A stretch of 64,000 bases of DNA from NCBI GenBank assembly GCA_037962975.1, contig CM075671.1:14431001-14495000 (forward strand), written 5' to 3'. This stretch comes from Clitoria ternatea. Taxonomy: Eukaryota; Streptophyta; Magnoliopsida; Fabales; Fabaceae. The notes under the pieces are model-generated. The model was given only the letters and a program-made list of their open reading frames with translations, was not told the DNA's origin and made no database searches. Positions 11,951 through 23,433 of the stretch are shown piece by piece. Numbering within the stretch: the stretch's first letter is position 1; each line of letters begins with the position of its first letter. Made by a program: the position numbers and the translations under genes.

Positions 11951-12690
11951 ATGATAAGAAACACTAACGATGCTATGGCAGCCGCTTTTAACCGCTTGGT
12001 CGAGGTCTTGGAGAGGCAAAATCAACCAAGAAATACTGGAGGACTTCACGGATTGGGTCACTTCTTGAAAAGGAAGCCATCACAGTTTAAAGGAGGCTAT
12101 AATCCAGAGGTAGCATACCTATGGATTAAGGAAATGGAACATATTTTTCGATCCTTACCCTGTGCAGAATTTGAAAAGGTGGAGTATGCCACCTACATGA
12201 TGATTGAGGAAGCAGAGAACTGGTGGATCCATACCAGGATTCGTATAACTAAGACCGACAGACTATTGGGCTGGGCTAACTTCAGAGACTATTTTCTGGA
12301 GAAATATTTTCCAGCAAGTGTGAAGAGCCAAAAAGAGCTGGAATTCATGGAGGTGAAACAAGACTCAATGTCTGTTGGTGAGTATGCTGCTAAGAGTTAT
12401 CCCTCTTTTACCCTTCTTTCCAATAGGCAGGTGCTGAAGCCTCAAAGTGCGTCAAGTTCGAGAATGGTTTGAATCCTGAAATCAAAGAGGCTATCTGTTA
12501 TCAAGAAATTAGGAGCTTCTCAATCCTGATCAATAAATACCGAATTTTTGAAGAAAACCACCATGCCAGATTGGCTCAAGAGAAGATCAATAGACAATTG
12601 AAACCTCAATTAGTTACCTTCAAAAGGAAATGATTGTTCTATCCAAATCGTTTCAAGGGAGGATCATCATCATCTTCTAAAGAGACGTAA
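11951..12690 (+). pseudogene. Gag of T1, frameshifted
   Basis: The capsid-type retrotransposon gag domain reads from ATG at 11951: FLKRKPSQFKGG, a WIKEMEHIF segment, NWWIHT, and WANFRDYFLEKYFP. The open frame stops at 12472. Homologous sequence (NGLNPEIKEAI, ARLAQEKIN) continues in another frame to about 12640, so a small indel split the gene. Gag builds the particle that packages element RNA. The zinc knuckle lies in the next open frame. Confidence 0.85.
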
Positions 12691-12697
12691 CAATTAT

Positions 12698-15600
12698 GTG
12701 AATATAAAGTGTCATAAGTACGGAGGTAATCACCATATACGTGACTGCAACAGACGCCTAAAAGATTTTACTTGCTTTCGATGTAATCAGAAAGGTCACA
12801 TCAGCCGAAATTATCCACAGAACCGTCAAATCAACAACAACAATAACACCATGAATAATCGAAGAGGTTCTAGTTATCAGGGAGGCCGTAGAGGAAACAC
12901 GCGTGCTGTTCAACCTCTAAGACAAAATAGGGAGTCAGCAGATAAGAGATTACAACCAACAACAGGAAAAGTCTTTGCCATCAGCGGTTCAGAGGCAGAC
13001 CAAGCAGACGACCTTGTGCAAAGTAAGTGTGAGATCAATGGTACCATTTTGTCTGTATTGTTTGATTCTGGTGCTACATATTCTTTTATTTCTGAGGAGT
13101 GTGTTAGACATCTTCAATTACCTGTGAAGTCTACGATGTATGACCTGATTGTTTCCACTCCCACCGGTACACAACTTAGAACTACTAAGGTGTGTAACAA
13201 TTATTCTATGCTCGTAGAAGGTAGAAACTTTCTTGTCAATCTTGTTTATTTACCTTTGAAGGATCTAGAAGTAATTCTAGAGATGAACTGGTTATCGACG
13301 AATCGAGTCTTGGTGGACTGTCATAATAAGACCGTGATATTTCCATCAGAAGAAAATACTATTTCTGACAATCCCAAGATCTTTGCTTTAAAAGGAGAAA
13401 TTCAATTATTTGCCTTGTTTGCTCTTTCCAAAGAAGGTGGTGAATCTAAAACAATTGAGATGCCAATTGTCTCTGAATTCCCTGAAGTATTTCCAAAAAA
13501 TGTCTCAAGTTTACCTCCAGAACATGAAATAGAATTCTCAATTGACTTAATTCCAGGAGCAAAACCAGTGTCTAAGGCTCTATATCGTATGTCATCTGTT
13601 GAACTGGCAGAATTGAAAAAGCAAATTGAAGAGTTGTTGGAGAAGCATTTTATCAGGCCTAGTGTGTCGCCATGGGGAGCGCCAGTATTGCTTGTCAAGA
13701 AGAAAGATGGAAGCATAAGATTATGTGTAGATTATCGTCAGTTGAATAAATTGACAGTGAAGAATAAATATCCTTTGCCCAGAATTGATGATCTAATAGA
13801 CCAATTGAGAGGTGCTACAGTATTTTCCAAGATTGATCTACGATCAGGTTATCATCAAATTCGTGTCAAGTCTGAGGATGTTCCAAAGACAGCCTTTAGA
13901 ACACGCTATGGTCATTATGAGTATCTGGTGATGCCTTTCGGAGTGACCAATGCCCCAGCTGTGTTCATGGATTACATGAATCGAGTGTTTTATCCATACT
14001 TGGATCAGTTTGTTATTAACTTCATTGATGACATTCTGATTTATTCTAAGACTTGGAAGGAGCATGAAAAACATCTTTGAGTGGTATTGCAGATTTTAAA
14101 AGAGAAGCAGTTGTATGCTAAGTTATCAAAATATGAGTTCTGGTTGAAAGAGGTAAAGTTCCTAGGCCATGTGATCTCAAGTGAAGGAGTGTCTATGGAT
14201 CCTTCTAAAATAGAAGCTGTAACAAACTGGGAGAGACCTAATTCAGTTACTGAGATACGAAACTTCCTAGGATTAGCTGGTTATTATCGGAGATTCATCG
14301 AGGGGTTTTCTCGAATTGCCTTACTGATGACTCGTCTGACCCGGAAGAATCAACCTTTTGCTTGGACGGTAGAATGTGAGAAAAGTTTTCAGGAACTAAA
14401 ATCAAAGGTTACATCTGCTTCAGTCTTAACTTTACCTAATCCACAAGAAGACTTTGTGGTTTATTATGATGCTTCTAAGATGGGTTTAGGTTGTGTTTTG
14501 ATGCAGCAACAAAAGGTGATTGCCTATGCTTCTAGGCAGCTGAGGTCACATGAAATGAACTATCCGACGTATGATCTAGAATTGGCAGCGGTGGTATTCG
14601 CTTTGAAAATATGAAGACACCATTTGTATGGAGTTAAATTTGAGGTGTTCAGTGACCATAAGAGCTTAAATCAGAAGGAATTGAACATGAGGCAACAAAG
14701 GTGGATGGAGTTTCTTAAAGATTATGATTTTGATTTAAAGTACTATCTAGGAAAAGCAAATGTGGTAGCAGATGCACTTAGCAGAAAATCCATTCATATG
14801 ACATCTTTAATGGTAAAAGAGATAGAAATGATAGAACAGTTCAGAGATATGAACTTGGGTGTGGAGATGAAATCTTCAAGAAGTATGACCTTGGGAACTT
14901 TGAAAATCACCAATGATTTTCTGAAGTTGATAGGTGAGAGGCACAAAAAAGACTTGCAATTGTAAGAATTGAGAAAGACTTAGGTGAATGGAAAAGATGT
15001 GGGATTACAAGAAGGATCAGATGGAATTTAGAGGATTAAAAGCAGAATTTGTGTACCAGATGATGTTGATCTAAGAAGGACAATCCTAGAAGAAGCACAT
15101 AAAAGTATGTTAAGCATTCATCCTGGATCAACCAAGATGTATCAAGACCTAAAGAAAAGTTTTTGGTGGCCAAGGATGAGGAAAGAAATAGTTGAATATG
15201 TGTATTCATGTCTAGTATGTCAAAAAGCCAAGGTGGAACACCAGAAGCCATCTGATGAACTGTAACCATTGGAGATTCCTGTCTGGAAATGGGATGACAT
15301 TACGATGGATTTTGTGTCAAGATTGCCAAGAACACGTTCAGGAAATGATGCAATATGGGTTATTATGGACAGATTGACTAAGTCTGCTCACTTCCTCCCA
15401 ATAAATATGAAGAATTCTCTACAAAAGTTGGCATAATTATATATGAAAAAGATTGTGAGACTACATGGTGTACCATCCAGTATTGTGTCAGATAGAGATC
15501 CGAGGTTCACTTCTCGATTCTGGGGAAGCTTGCATCAGGAGTTGGGTTCAAGACTTCGATTAAGTTCAGCTTATCATCCTCAAACGGATGGACAGTCAGA

Positions 15601-16345
15601 ACATACCATACAAAGTTTGGAAGACTTACTGCGATCTTGTGTGCTTGGGCATGGTGGTAGTTGGGAGCAGTTTCTTCCACTAATTGAATTCACGTATAAC
15701 AATAGCTACCATAGCAGTATTGGTATAGCTCCATTTGAAGCATTGTATGGAAAAAAGTGTCGAACACCCGTTTGTTGGTTAGAAACTAGTGAAAGTTTGG
15801 CGTTAGGGCCTGAAACTATGCAACAGACTACTGAACAAATAGAAATAATCAGAGAGAAGATGAAGGCATCCCAAGAAAGACAAAAGCACTATTACGATAA
15901 AAGAGAAAACCACTTGAATTCCAAGTTGGTGATTATGTATTTTTGAAGGTTTCGCCTCACAAGGGCATTAACTGAGCATTGAAAAGTAAAAAGTTGAGCC
16001 CAAGGTTCATTGGACCATATGAAATTCTAAAGAGGATTGGTCCGGTGGCTTATCAGATTGCACTTCCTCCTCACCTTGCAAATTTGCACAATGTGTTCCA
16101 TGTATCACAATTGAGGAAGTATGTACAAGATCCCACTCATGTGATTGCTACTGATGATGTTGAAGTTAGAGAAAATTTGACCATCCCTGCAGAACCTACA
16201 CAGATTATGCAAAAGGTCGATTAAACACCTGAGAAGCAAGGATGTACCATTAGTGAAGGTTGCATGGAAACAAGGAAATGATGTAACTTTAACTCGGGAA
16301 CGTGAAGATGCTATGAGGACGCAATACCAAAAATTGTTCCACTGA
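12698..16345 (+). pseudogene. Gag nucleocapsid end and pol of T1 (PR-RT-RNH-IN)
   Basis: Domains in order: a zinc knuckle starting CFRCNQKGHISRN, where the last Cys is replaced (Tyr); the aspartic protease LFDSGATYSFIS; RT with YPLPRIDDLIDQL, FSKIDLRSGYHQI and catalytic FIDD (near 14028); RNase H with VVYYDASKMGLG and VVADALSR; and integrase with its HHCC zinc region (HPGSTKMYQDL..CLVCQKAK), TMDF, SDRDPRF and DGQSE of the DDE core. The C-terminal end GPYEILKRIGPVAYQIALP and VPLVKVAW closes at 16343-16345. Stops at 14078, 14612, about 15262 and about 15437, plus indels, kill it. Most stops look like C-to-T or G-to-A changes. Confidence 0.92.
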
Positions 16346-16398
16346 GGGATGCGTTATATTAAATTTCGAGGACAAAATTTTTATTAGGGTGGGAGAAT

Positions 16399-19300
16399 TG
16401 TAACATCCCAAAAATTTCATTCTCATGTATAATCATTTTGATTTAGACCATTAATGATATTATCCATTTTATCTCAACTTTCTACATAAATTTTGGTTAG
16501 AAAAACATCTTCAATTTAATCTTTTACCATGGTAAATAATTTTAACTTTATATCTTAGGTAAAAGTTAATCAAATAACTTATTACCTATTTCCTTAGTTA
16601 TTAATTTCTTTGTCTTTTCCAATTACTCTCATCAAATTACCACATACTTCACTCAAAATGTGTCATCTTGTACACATTTTAATTGCTAGTTGGAGTCCAA
16701 ATTTGGAAATGTGGTTAACTACAAATTTCTTCCTTTTTTTCTTAGCTTTCCAACAAGACTAAATTTGTTAAAATCCATTAAGATTTGAGAGAGATATGCC
16801 CAAAATACCGAAATTATTTCAGAATTGGTATTTTACTTCAATCATATCATTTTGTACATATTTTAATACCTAGTTAGTGTTCAAATTTGAAAGAGTGGTA
16901 AACTACAAAGTTATTTCTCGTTGTCTTAGCTTTCCAAAAAGACCAAAATCATTAAAATCCATTGAGATATGAGAGAGATATACCCAAAATACCAAAATTG
17001 TATCAGAATTGATATTTACTTCAATCATACAAGCTACATTATGTAGGCTGCAGAAATGGTCAACAATCCAACCTATTTTTCTCACCTAAAACCTTAATTA
17101 TCACCACAATTAATGCACCTAACATCCCACTATAATCCCATTATAAAAAGCTTGTCCCCCACTTGTCATTTGCATGATTAAACCATCACTACATCTTGTT
17201 CCCAAGTCTGAATTCTTAGAACAAGCTAAAGTTAGTGAAGTCTCTCTCTTATTTTCTTTCATTTTCTCTATCAAAGTCCCTCTTGATCTAAAGTTAGGAC
17301 AATAAGAGAACACTTTCAACCATATTAGGATCCTCCATTAAGGTAAGAGGGGATAGGGTTGTGAATAAATATGGAATGGGTAGAATTATATGCTGTTCTA
17401 GGAATTCCAGATTTATTTTTGTAAGTTGTTACTTAATTTCGAAGCTAAAAATATGTGAATTTGACTTTTACTTCTTCATCAAAGTTGTAGATCTATGTGT
17501 TATATGAATTTTGAGCTTTGAATGACATGATTTGGATGCCTGTAGCTCGAGTTATTGCAAAAATGCTAAAGTATGTCTGTTCTAGAATATGTACCTTCTA
17601 TTTTATGTAAATATGGAAATTCTGGGAATTATAAATACATATTTAGACTTTGATGTCTTCATAAAAGTTGTAGATATTTATGTTATGAATCTATAGAAAG
17701 TGTTTTCAAGTTAAAAGGATATTTGTAGCTCTAATTATACCTTAAATACAGAAGTATATTCATGCTGAAAACCTATTGACGTGATCAACTATTTGTATTT
17801 TTAAAACTGAGAATTTTGTGATGAGAATCAGTGTTTAGTGTCTTCATAAAAGTTTTAGATATTTGTGTTATGAGTAATTTAAAACTGTTCTCATGCCAAA
17901 ATTATTTTTGTAGCTCCAGAAACGTTGATTTTACCAACATATGTACGTTTTGTTACTTTCTTTGAGATATCCTATGAGTTTGTGATATTTCTGTTTGGAT
18001 TTGGAATTTTGGATCTTCATGAAAATTATAGATAATGGAATTATTGAAACATAGAATTTGGCCTCATTCAAAAAATTATTTTTATACCATAGCTAATTTA
18101 CTAAAGATTGTCAAACCAAGAAATTTTCCAACAATTGGTGATAATGAAAAATGATAACCTATTGACTATTATGTGACTATGTGATGTTTCTGTTTGGAAT
18201 TTAAAATTATGGTCTTCATGAATGTTGTAGATAATTTTGTTATGGAACTACAGAAAGTGGAATTACTAAAAAAGGATTTAAATTGCTCATGTTATGGCCT
18301 TTTTACTAATGTATGTTGCTGCTGTAAATTTCTAAAATTTACCTATGATGATTATTATGGATGAAAATGATATTTTCCATGTGGATATTGATTTATTTAT
18401 GAATTATTGAAGGATTATTGATTATTATGGATGTTATTGAGTGTCCTATGAATGTCATACAGTATGTATATTTTTGTGATGAATAATTATGAATGACTAA
18501 ATTAATGTATACATGAATGTCTTGTGGTTTATTGAGATATGTTGTTGAACTGTAAATTTATGATTTTGAGAATTGATATATGTGATGTGTCCTTTGAGGA
18601 CTTGTGGCTTTCCAAGTGATTATGGAAGTCTTGATATCATGGTATGTTAAACTGATAAAGAGAATTAAAGGCATTCATGCATCATAAGCATTTGGACGCA
18701 CCATAGAATTTAAGGGTTCCATGATTGTCGGCCCTAGTGGGGGGTTACTCTATGATGAGTTAAAGCCTTATTTTTGTTGAGCGCCATGAAGGGTAGGGAT
18801 TCATGGTTTATGCTAAGTCCTACTTGTGTACTTCTATACTTGAACGCCATGAAGGGTAGGGATTCATGGTATATGCTAAGTCCTACTTGTGTACTTCGGT
18901 ACTTGAGCGCTACGAAGGGTAGGGATTCGTGGCATTATACTAAGTCCTACTTGTGTCTCTATGAGACTTTTTACTGCAGTATTCCCACTAAATCAAAATG
19001 GATCTAGCGTGACATCATTTGGCTACATTAAAGATTATTAAATGTAAATGACCTTGTTTGGCATATTTATCATATCATAATTGTTTGTTTATTATGTTTG
19101 TGCAATTTTACTTATTTTATATTTATTTTATATTCTATCTCACTCTTACATTATTTTTATAGTGCATGCTTCACAGAATAACGAATGGTGAAATTGATGA
19201 AGCTTATATGTTTTATTGCTTGGACTTTGACTTTATTTGACTTTTAATGTGTTGTAATAATATTATTATATACCTTGTACTATAATCTTTTCTATCGTTT

Positions 19301-19489
19301 TTGCTATATAAATGTATTATGTTTTATTCGTTCATGACTAGTATGCATGATAATATTTCGCATTTATAAATTTTTCTGTGACCTCAGAATTTAAATTATG
19401 AATTTCAAAATGATTCTTTAAACGCGAAAAATTTATTACAAAAATTTGGATTAATTAATTGGAATTTGTAATTTGGGTTTCGGGTGTCA
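16399..19489 (+). repeat. 3' LTR of T1
   Basis: This is a direct repeat of 8614-11704 with the same 3091-bp length, starting TGTAACATCCC after a purine-rich tract and ending GGGTGTCACA(AT). It includes the same 63-bp triplet array (18774-18975) and the same five degenerate TCTTCAT..GTTGTAGAT units. Confidence 0.92.
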
Positions 19490-19493
19490 CAAT

Positions 19494-20153
19494 ACTCATG
19501 GCCATAACCCAACAAAGTGGTGAGAATGGCTTACCTCACACCCAAAAACAAAATGGGTTTCAAAGAAGGGAGAGAGAGTGCTGCGAAAATGGAAGAAGGG
19601 AGGAAGAAAATTCAAGCTCCAATGATCTCCTCCAAGCTCTTTCAAGAACGAAAATGGAAGAGGAAGAGGGCCACCACCTTTTTGCTAGGGTTTAAGGAGA
19701 GGAGAATAGGAAATGAAGAAGGGAAATAGAGAGAAGGAGAGGAAGTAAAGTGTTTGCCCAAAAGCCTTAGCAAGTCACGAAGATGGGAGGAGAAGATATG
19801 GGCTTTTTCTTTTAATTTTTACACTCTCTTTGATATTTCATCATTTTTCCACAAACAGGATCTCTGTTTGGGTTCAATACTTTATCTAAAAATTATTTTG
19901 AATATATATTCGGACTCCCAATAATATTCTCAACAGCCCTGACCAATATCATCCCAATCGGGGATACTTGGTCCGACACCTACATTTTAATCGGGCATAA
20001 TTTCAGCATATTCGGCTCCAATAAATTATGAGTAGTCCCCAAAAATCTTAATTTAATTATTTCTAATATTTTGGGACATTAAATAACTCAAATATAATTA
20101 TTTAATATTTATCTCCTTAATTAATCCTTTATTTTAAAATTTAGGGTGTTACA
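19494..20153 (-). mobile_element. Right part of old LTR D
   Basis: This continues LTR D across the T1 insertion and ends GGGTGTTACA at 20153. On the minus strand that reads as the typical gypsy LTR start TGTAACACCC. Purine-rich frames at 19517-19729 look coding by eye but have no recognisable domain and are judged LTR sequence. Confidence 0.55.
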
Positions 20154-20155
20154 GT

Positions 20156-20710
20156 CACCACCACCACCACTATCATGAACACCACCCTCACCCCCCATAA
20201 CCACTGCCATCACTACCCTCATAACCACTATCACCGCCACCCGTCAACATGATATCCACCACCACCGCCCCCACAACCCCAAACTTGAAACCACTACCGC
20301 CACCACACCGTCAACACCATCACCACCATCATTGTTATGACCACTACCCTCACTAAGACAACCATCGTCCTCGCCATCACCATAATCACTGCTACCATTG
20401 TCGCCACAACCCCAAAACTCTATTGCCACCACCATTTCCACTGTCATCACTACTGTCGCCATCACCCCTACGACCATCATTGTCACTACCACAACTGCTA
20501 CCAACACTCACATAATCATTAACCTAAACCCTAAACCATTACCACTACCATTGTTGTTGTCATTATCGCCATTACAACTACAATCAACACTCTCACCACC
20601 ATCAACCTAAACCCTAAACCACCACCACCACTACTGTTGTCGCTGTCACCACCACTGTGCCACCACTACCACCACTATGCAACACCGTCATCGCAACTAC
20701 CACCACCATA
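20156..20710. repeat. Degenerate ACC/CAC trinucleotide repeat
   Basis: About 550 bp consist almost only of CACCACCAC, CCATCATCAC and related triplets on the plus strand. Open frames on both strands are low-complexity artefacts (runs of Thr/His/Pro, or Val/Met on the other strand). The 360 bases that follow, to 21072, are AT-rich with no feature seen. Confidence 0.85.
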
Positions 20711-21077
20711 ACTATAATGTTATTGTTTACATATAAAGTAGTTGAAATTAAATACAAATTTTATAACTTTTTAAAATTTAAAATCATAAAAACTAAATAT
20801 GAAACTAAAAATAAAAAAGAAGTTGTTTTTAAAAATTTTAAAACTAAAAACCACCTTGTATGAAGCCTAAATTAGTTGAGGAACTAAAACAAACAAACAA
20901 AAATAATTTGGACTAACTCTAAATTAAGGTAAAAGGCTGAAGTCGGAATTAAGCCTAACATTTATACCAGAATAATAATTCACAATTATTTATTTATCTT
21001 CTTATGTTATGTTTATTCAACTGAAATCTCATCTAACACAATTCAACTTATAAAAAAATTGTAAAAAAAACACTTGT

Positions 21078-21259
21078 TATTATGAATATTTTAATTTATT
21101 GGATGTCCCACCCAAGTTCTATAAATAGAACTTGGTTTAAGCCATTAATGCACACTTAAGGAAGAACTTCTTCATTTCTTCAAATCTCTTCTCTAATTGT
21201 TCTCTTCTACTCTTTATTCTTCATTTATCTTCCTTTTAATTTTAGCTTATTTTATAACA
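21078..21259 (+). repeat. 5' LTR of Copia A
   Basis: It starts TATTATGAATATTTT and ends TTTTATAACA. A TATA box CTATAAATAG lies at 21119-21128, with a pyrimidine-rich transcript start region after it. At 182 bp it is short for a Copia LTR. It is followed directly by CGTTATCAGCAC, the probable primer site. Confidence 0.93.
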
Positions 21260-21271
21260 CGTTATCAGCAC
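21260..21271 (+). other. Probable primer-binding site of Copia A
   Basis: CGTTATCAGCAC directly abuts the LTR. The same 12 bases abut the 5' LTR of B (39112-39123, minus), so position and conservation support the role. It is not the usual TGGTATCAGAGC site, and the primer tRNA is not proven. Confidence 0.65.
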
Positions 21272-21311
21272 GAGGTTCTGACCAATTGAGATCTAATCAA
21301 GACTACGAGAG

Positions 21312-22254
21312 GTAATATATGATTATTATTATTATTGTTATTATTATTAATAATTTTAATTTATATATCTTATATTGTTTATATATATATTTTAAAAGTT
21401 CCTGAAGAACTTACATTTTAAACATCCCTGAAGGATGTATAAGATTATATCTACATATAAAAAAAAAATAGGTTCCTAAAGAACTTATGATGTACAATAT
21501 TAATAGTCAAATAACTCAGAATTCCTGAAGAATTCATGAAAATATTTATTGGTAGTTCCTGAAGAACTATAACAACCTAAAAGAAAGAAATTTATTGTTA
21601 AATTCTTTATCCCTCACTTTCACTATGCTGTGCGTGATTAGCTTTAGTGGAAATGTTGTCTTGCACCATTTTAACCACTTTTGTTTTATTTTATCATTCA
21701 TTGCTTTCCATGCTTTCCATTTCACGTGAATGTTGTCTTGCACCACTTTATGTCACTTTATGTTTCATAGCACCATTTTTGTACCACTTTTGTTTTATTT
21801 ATAATATTACTCTAGTGCATTGTTCTGTTAATTTCCATTAGCTCCTGTATGATAATTACCAATGATTTATAATTTATCATTATCAAATGATTAAATTCAT
21901 AATAGATATTTATAATATATTTTATATATAGGAGTTAATAAATAATTAAACTACAAGGTTTTAAACCCGGGACTTATAACATAATAAATTATCATTCTAC
22001 CACTAGACCACTAATATTTGAATGATATTTTATGAAAACTTTAAAATTTTACTACTAAGTTATTTATGTGAAATTTTATTTTTAATTTGTTTAGTTGACT
22101 TATAAGTTAATCTATTTTTTAGTTTTACTCTTATAATAAAATAAAATATAAAATACATATTTATAACCATTGTTGACTTGTTTTATTACTATTGTTATTA
22201 CCATCATTATTAGATAATTATAGATAATATATTAAGCATTAATTTCCTGTATAG
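21312..22254 (+). other. Candidate leader intron of Copia A
   Basis: Donor-like GAGAG|GTAATA at 21311/21312 and acceptor-like TTTCCTGTATAG ending at 22254 bracket 943 AT-rich bases between the primer site and the gag ATG at 22267. Element B has the same arrangement (AAG|GTAACA and TTTCTTGCATAG). Splicing would remove several upstream ATGs and the hairpin array and bring gag close to the cap. No transcript evidence is available. Confidence 0.5.
21396..21569 (+). promoter_or_regulatory. Five-hairpin RNA array in the leader of Copia A
   Basis: Short stem-loops with 5-nt loops lie at 21396-21412 (AAGTTC/GAACTT), 21422-21438 (ACATCC/GGATGT), 21470-21486 (AGGTTC/GAACTT, one G-U pair), 21519-21535 (GAATTC/GAATTC) and 21553-21569 (TAGTTC/GAACTA). 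Four loops are CTGAA and one is CTAAA. Stem sequences differ between hairpins yet all pair. The array starts about 85 bases after the candidate splice donor. The role is unknown: RNA packaging, dimerisation or translation control are possible. Confidence 0.75.
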
Positions 22255-22266
22255 AAAAAAAAAACT

Positions 22267-23307
22267 ATGTCGAATATTACCAATCTTGAGTTCGTGGCTC
22301 TCGACATATCTGGAAAAAATTATCTATCATGGACGCTAGATGCTGAGATCCATTTAGATGCAAAAGGTCTCGGAGACACTATTAAAAATGGAAATCAGGC
22401 ATCTAGTCAAAATAAAGCTAAAGCCATGATTTTCTTACGTCACCATATCCATGAAGGGTTAAAAAATGAATATTTAACAGTTAAAGACCCTCTCGTTTTG
22501 TGGAATAATCTAAAAGAGAGATACGACCATCAAAAGGACATAATTCTTCCAAAAGCCTGTTATGAATGGATGCATTTGTGCTTTCAAGATTTTAAAACTG
22601 TAAATGATTATAATTCTGTGCTATTTAGAATTACTTCAAAATTGGAGTTATGTGGAGAAAAGATAACTGAAAGTGATATGTTAGAGAAAACATTCTCCAC
22701 TTTTCATGCATCCAGTATGCTCCTGCAGCAGCAATATCGCCAAAAGAGCTTTACAAAATATTCTGAATTAATTACTTGTCTCCTTGTGGCTGAGCAAAAT
22801 AATGAATTGCTTATGCAAAATCATGAATCTCGTCCAACTGGAACTGCTCCATTCCCAGAAGTGAATGTAGCAACACACGATCATAATACTCATGGTCGTG
22901 GTCGTGGTCGTGGCTGTAGCCGCGGTCGTGGACGAGGTAATGCTCGGGGACATGGTATTGGTCGTGGATATGGTTATGGTCGTGGTCATGGTCGAAATGA
23001 TAAGAGATCATCATTCACATGGAAAAATAAAGAACATATGGAAAAAAGGACAGATGCTCAAAATAGCGAACAAACTAAAAATATCTTCTATCGTTGTGGT
23101 AGCAAGGGACACTGGTCTCGAGTTTGTCGCACACCAAAGCATCTCGTAGATCTATACCAAAAAACCCTTAAAAATCAAGGGAAAATAATAGAGACAAATT
23201 TTACTGGTATAGATGATGATTTTTCTGATTTTAGTATTGATGATTTTCTTACTCTTCCTGAAGAAGAGATTAACCACTCGGTTGGAGAAGGAAGTGCCCC
23301 TAAATAA
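22267..23307 (+). CDS. Gag of Copia A
   Basis: 346 codons from ATGTCGAATATTACC. The N-terminal half is the Copia capsid-type gag (NYLSWTLDAEIHLD, LWNNLKERYDHQKD, LLVAEQNNELLMQN). A Gly-Arg-rich RNA-binding stretch follows (about residues 212-240). The zinc knuckle is damaged: the first Cys of CX2CX4HX4C is Phe (FYRCGSKGHW), while B has Cys. The frame is open, but RNA binding is probably impaired. Gag would form particles in the cytoplasm. It stops 126 bases before the pol ATG. Confidence 0.88.
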   Translation: MSNITNLEFVALDISGKNYLSWTLDAEIHLDAKGLGDTIKNGNQASSQNKAKAMIFLRHHIHEGLKNEYLTVKDPLVLWNNLKERYDHQKDIILPKACYEWMHLCFQDFKTVNDYNSVLFRITSKLELCGEKITESDMLEKTFSTFHASSMLLQQQYRQKSFTKYSELITCLLVAEQNNELLMQNHESRPTGTAPFPEVNVATHDHNTHGRGRGRGCSRGRGRGNARGHGIGRGYGYGRGHGRNDKRSSFTWKNKEHMEKRTDAQNSEQTKNIFYRCGSKGHWSRVCRTPKHLVDLYQKTLKNQGKIIETNFTGIDDDFSDFSIDDFLTLPEEEINHSVGEGSAPK

Positions 23308-23433
23308 ATTATTTTATGTTTCATGTAATTTATTTTTGTTATGAATTTAGTTTCTATCAATAAAATTTTATGTTGAATATTTATTGTTGTTAAGTATATT
23401 TTACTTATGTTTATTTTATTTATTCAATGAAGA

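Larger units (their letters stand above)
8612..19493 (+). mobile_element. T1: Tekay-like Ty3/gypsy retrotransposon
   Basis: About 10.9 kb, made of two direct LTRs of about 3.1 kb, a Met-tRNA-type primer site, gag, pol (protease, RT, RNase H, integrase) and a purine-rich tract (about 16386-16396) before the 3' LTR. Very long LTRs and a C-terminal extension of the VPLVKVAW type point to the Tekay/Del chromovirus lineage. ACTCATG occurs at both outer edges (8605-8611 and 19494-19500) and probably marks the target site, although 5 bp is usual for this class and the left LTR tip seems altered. Coding regions have many stops, so it is not autonomous. It is inserted in LTR D. Confidence 0.9.

Noticed and set aside
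8605..19500. ACTCATG as a proven 7-bp target duplication for T1
   Set aside because: Gypsy elements normally give 5 bp and the left copy is two bases from the TG of the LTR. It is kept only as a likely site marker.
19459..19729. Glu/Lys-rich frames just right of T1
   Set aside because: They begin inside the T1 LTR or read purine-rich LTR D sequence. No homologous protein is recognised.
20156..20710. Thr/His-rich and Val/Met-rich open frames
   Set aside because: They come from a degenerate ACC trinucleotide repeat and have no domain or codon structure.
21396..21569. TTCnnGAA words in the Copia leader as heat-shock elements
   Set aside because: Some units contain TTCCTGAA, but ACATCC/GGATGT and ATATCC/GGATAT do not, while all form paired stems. 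RNA hairpins explain every unit and heat-shock sites explain only some.
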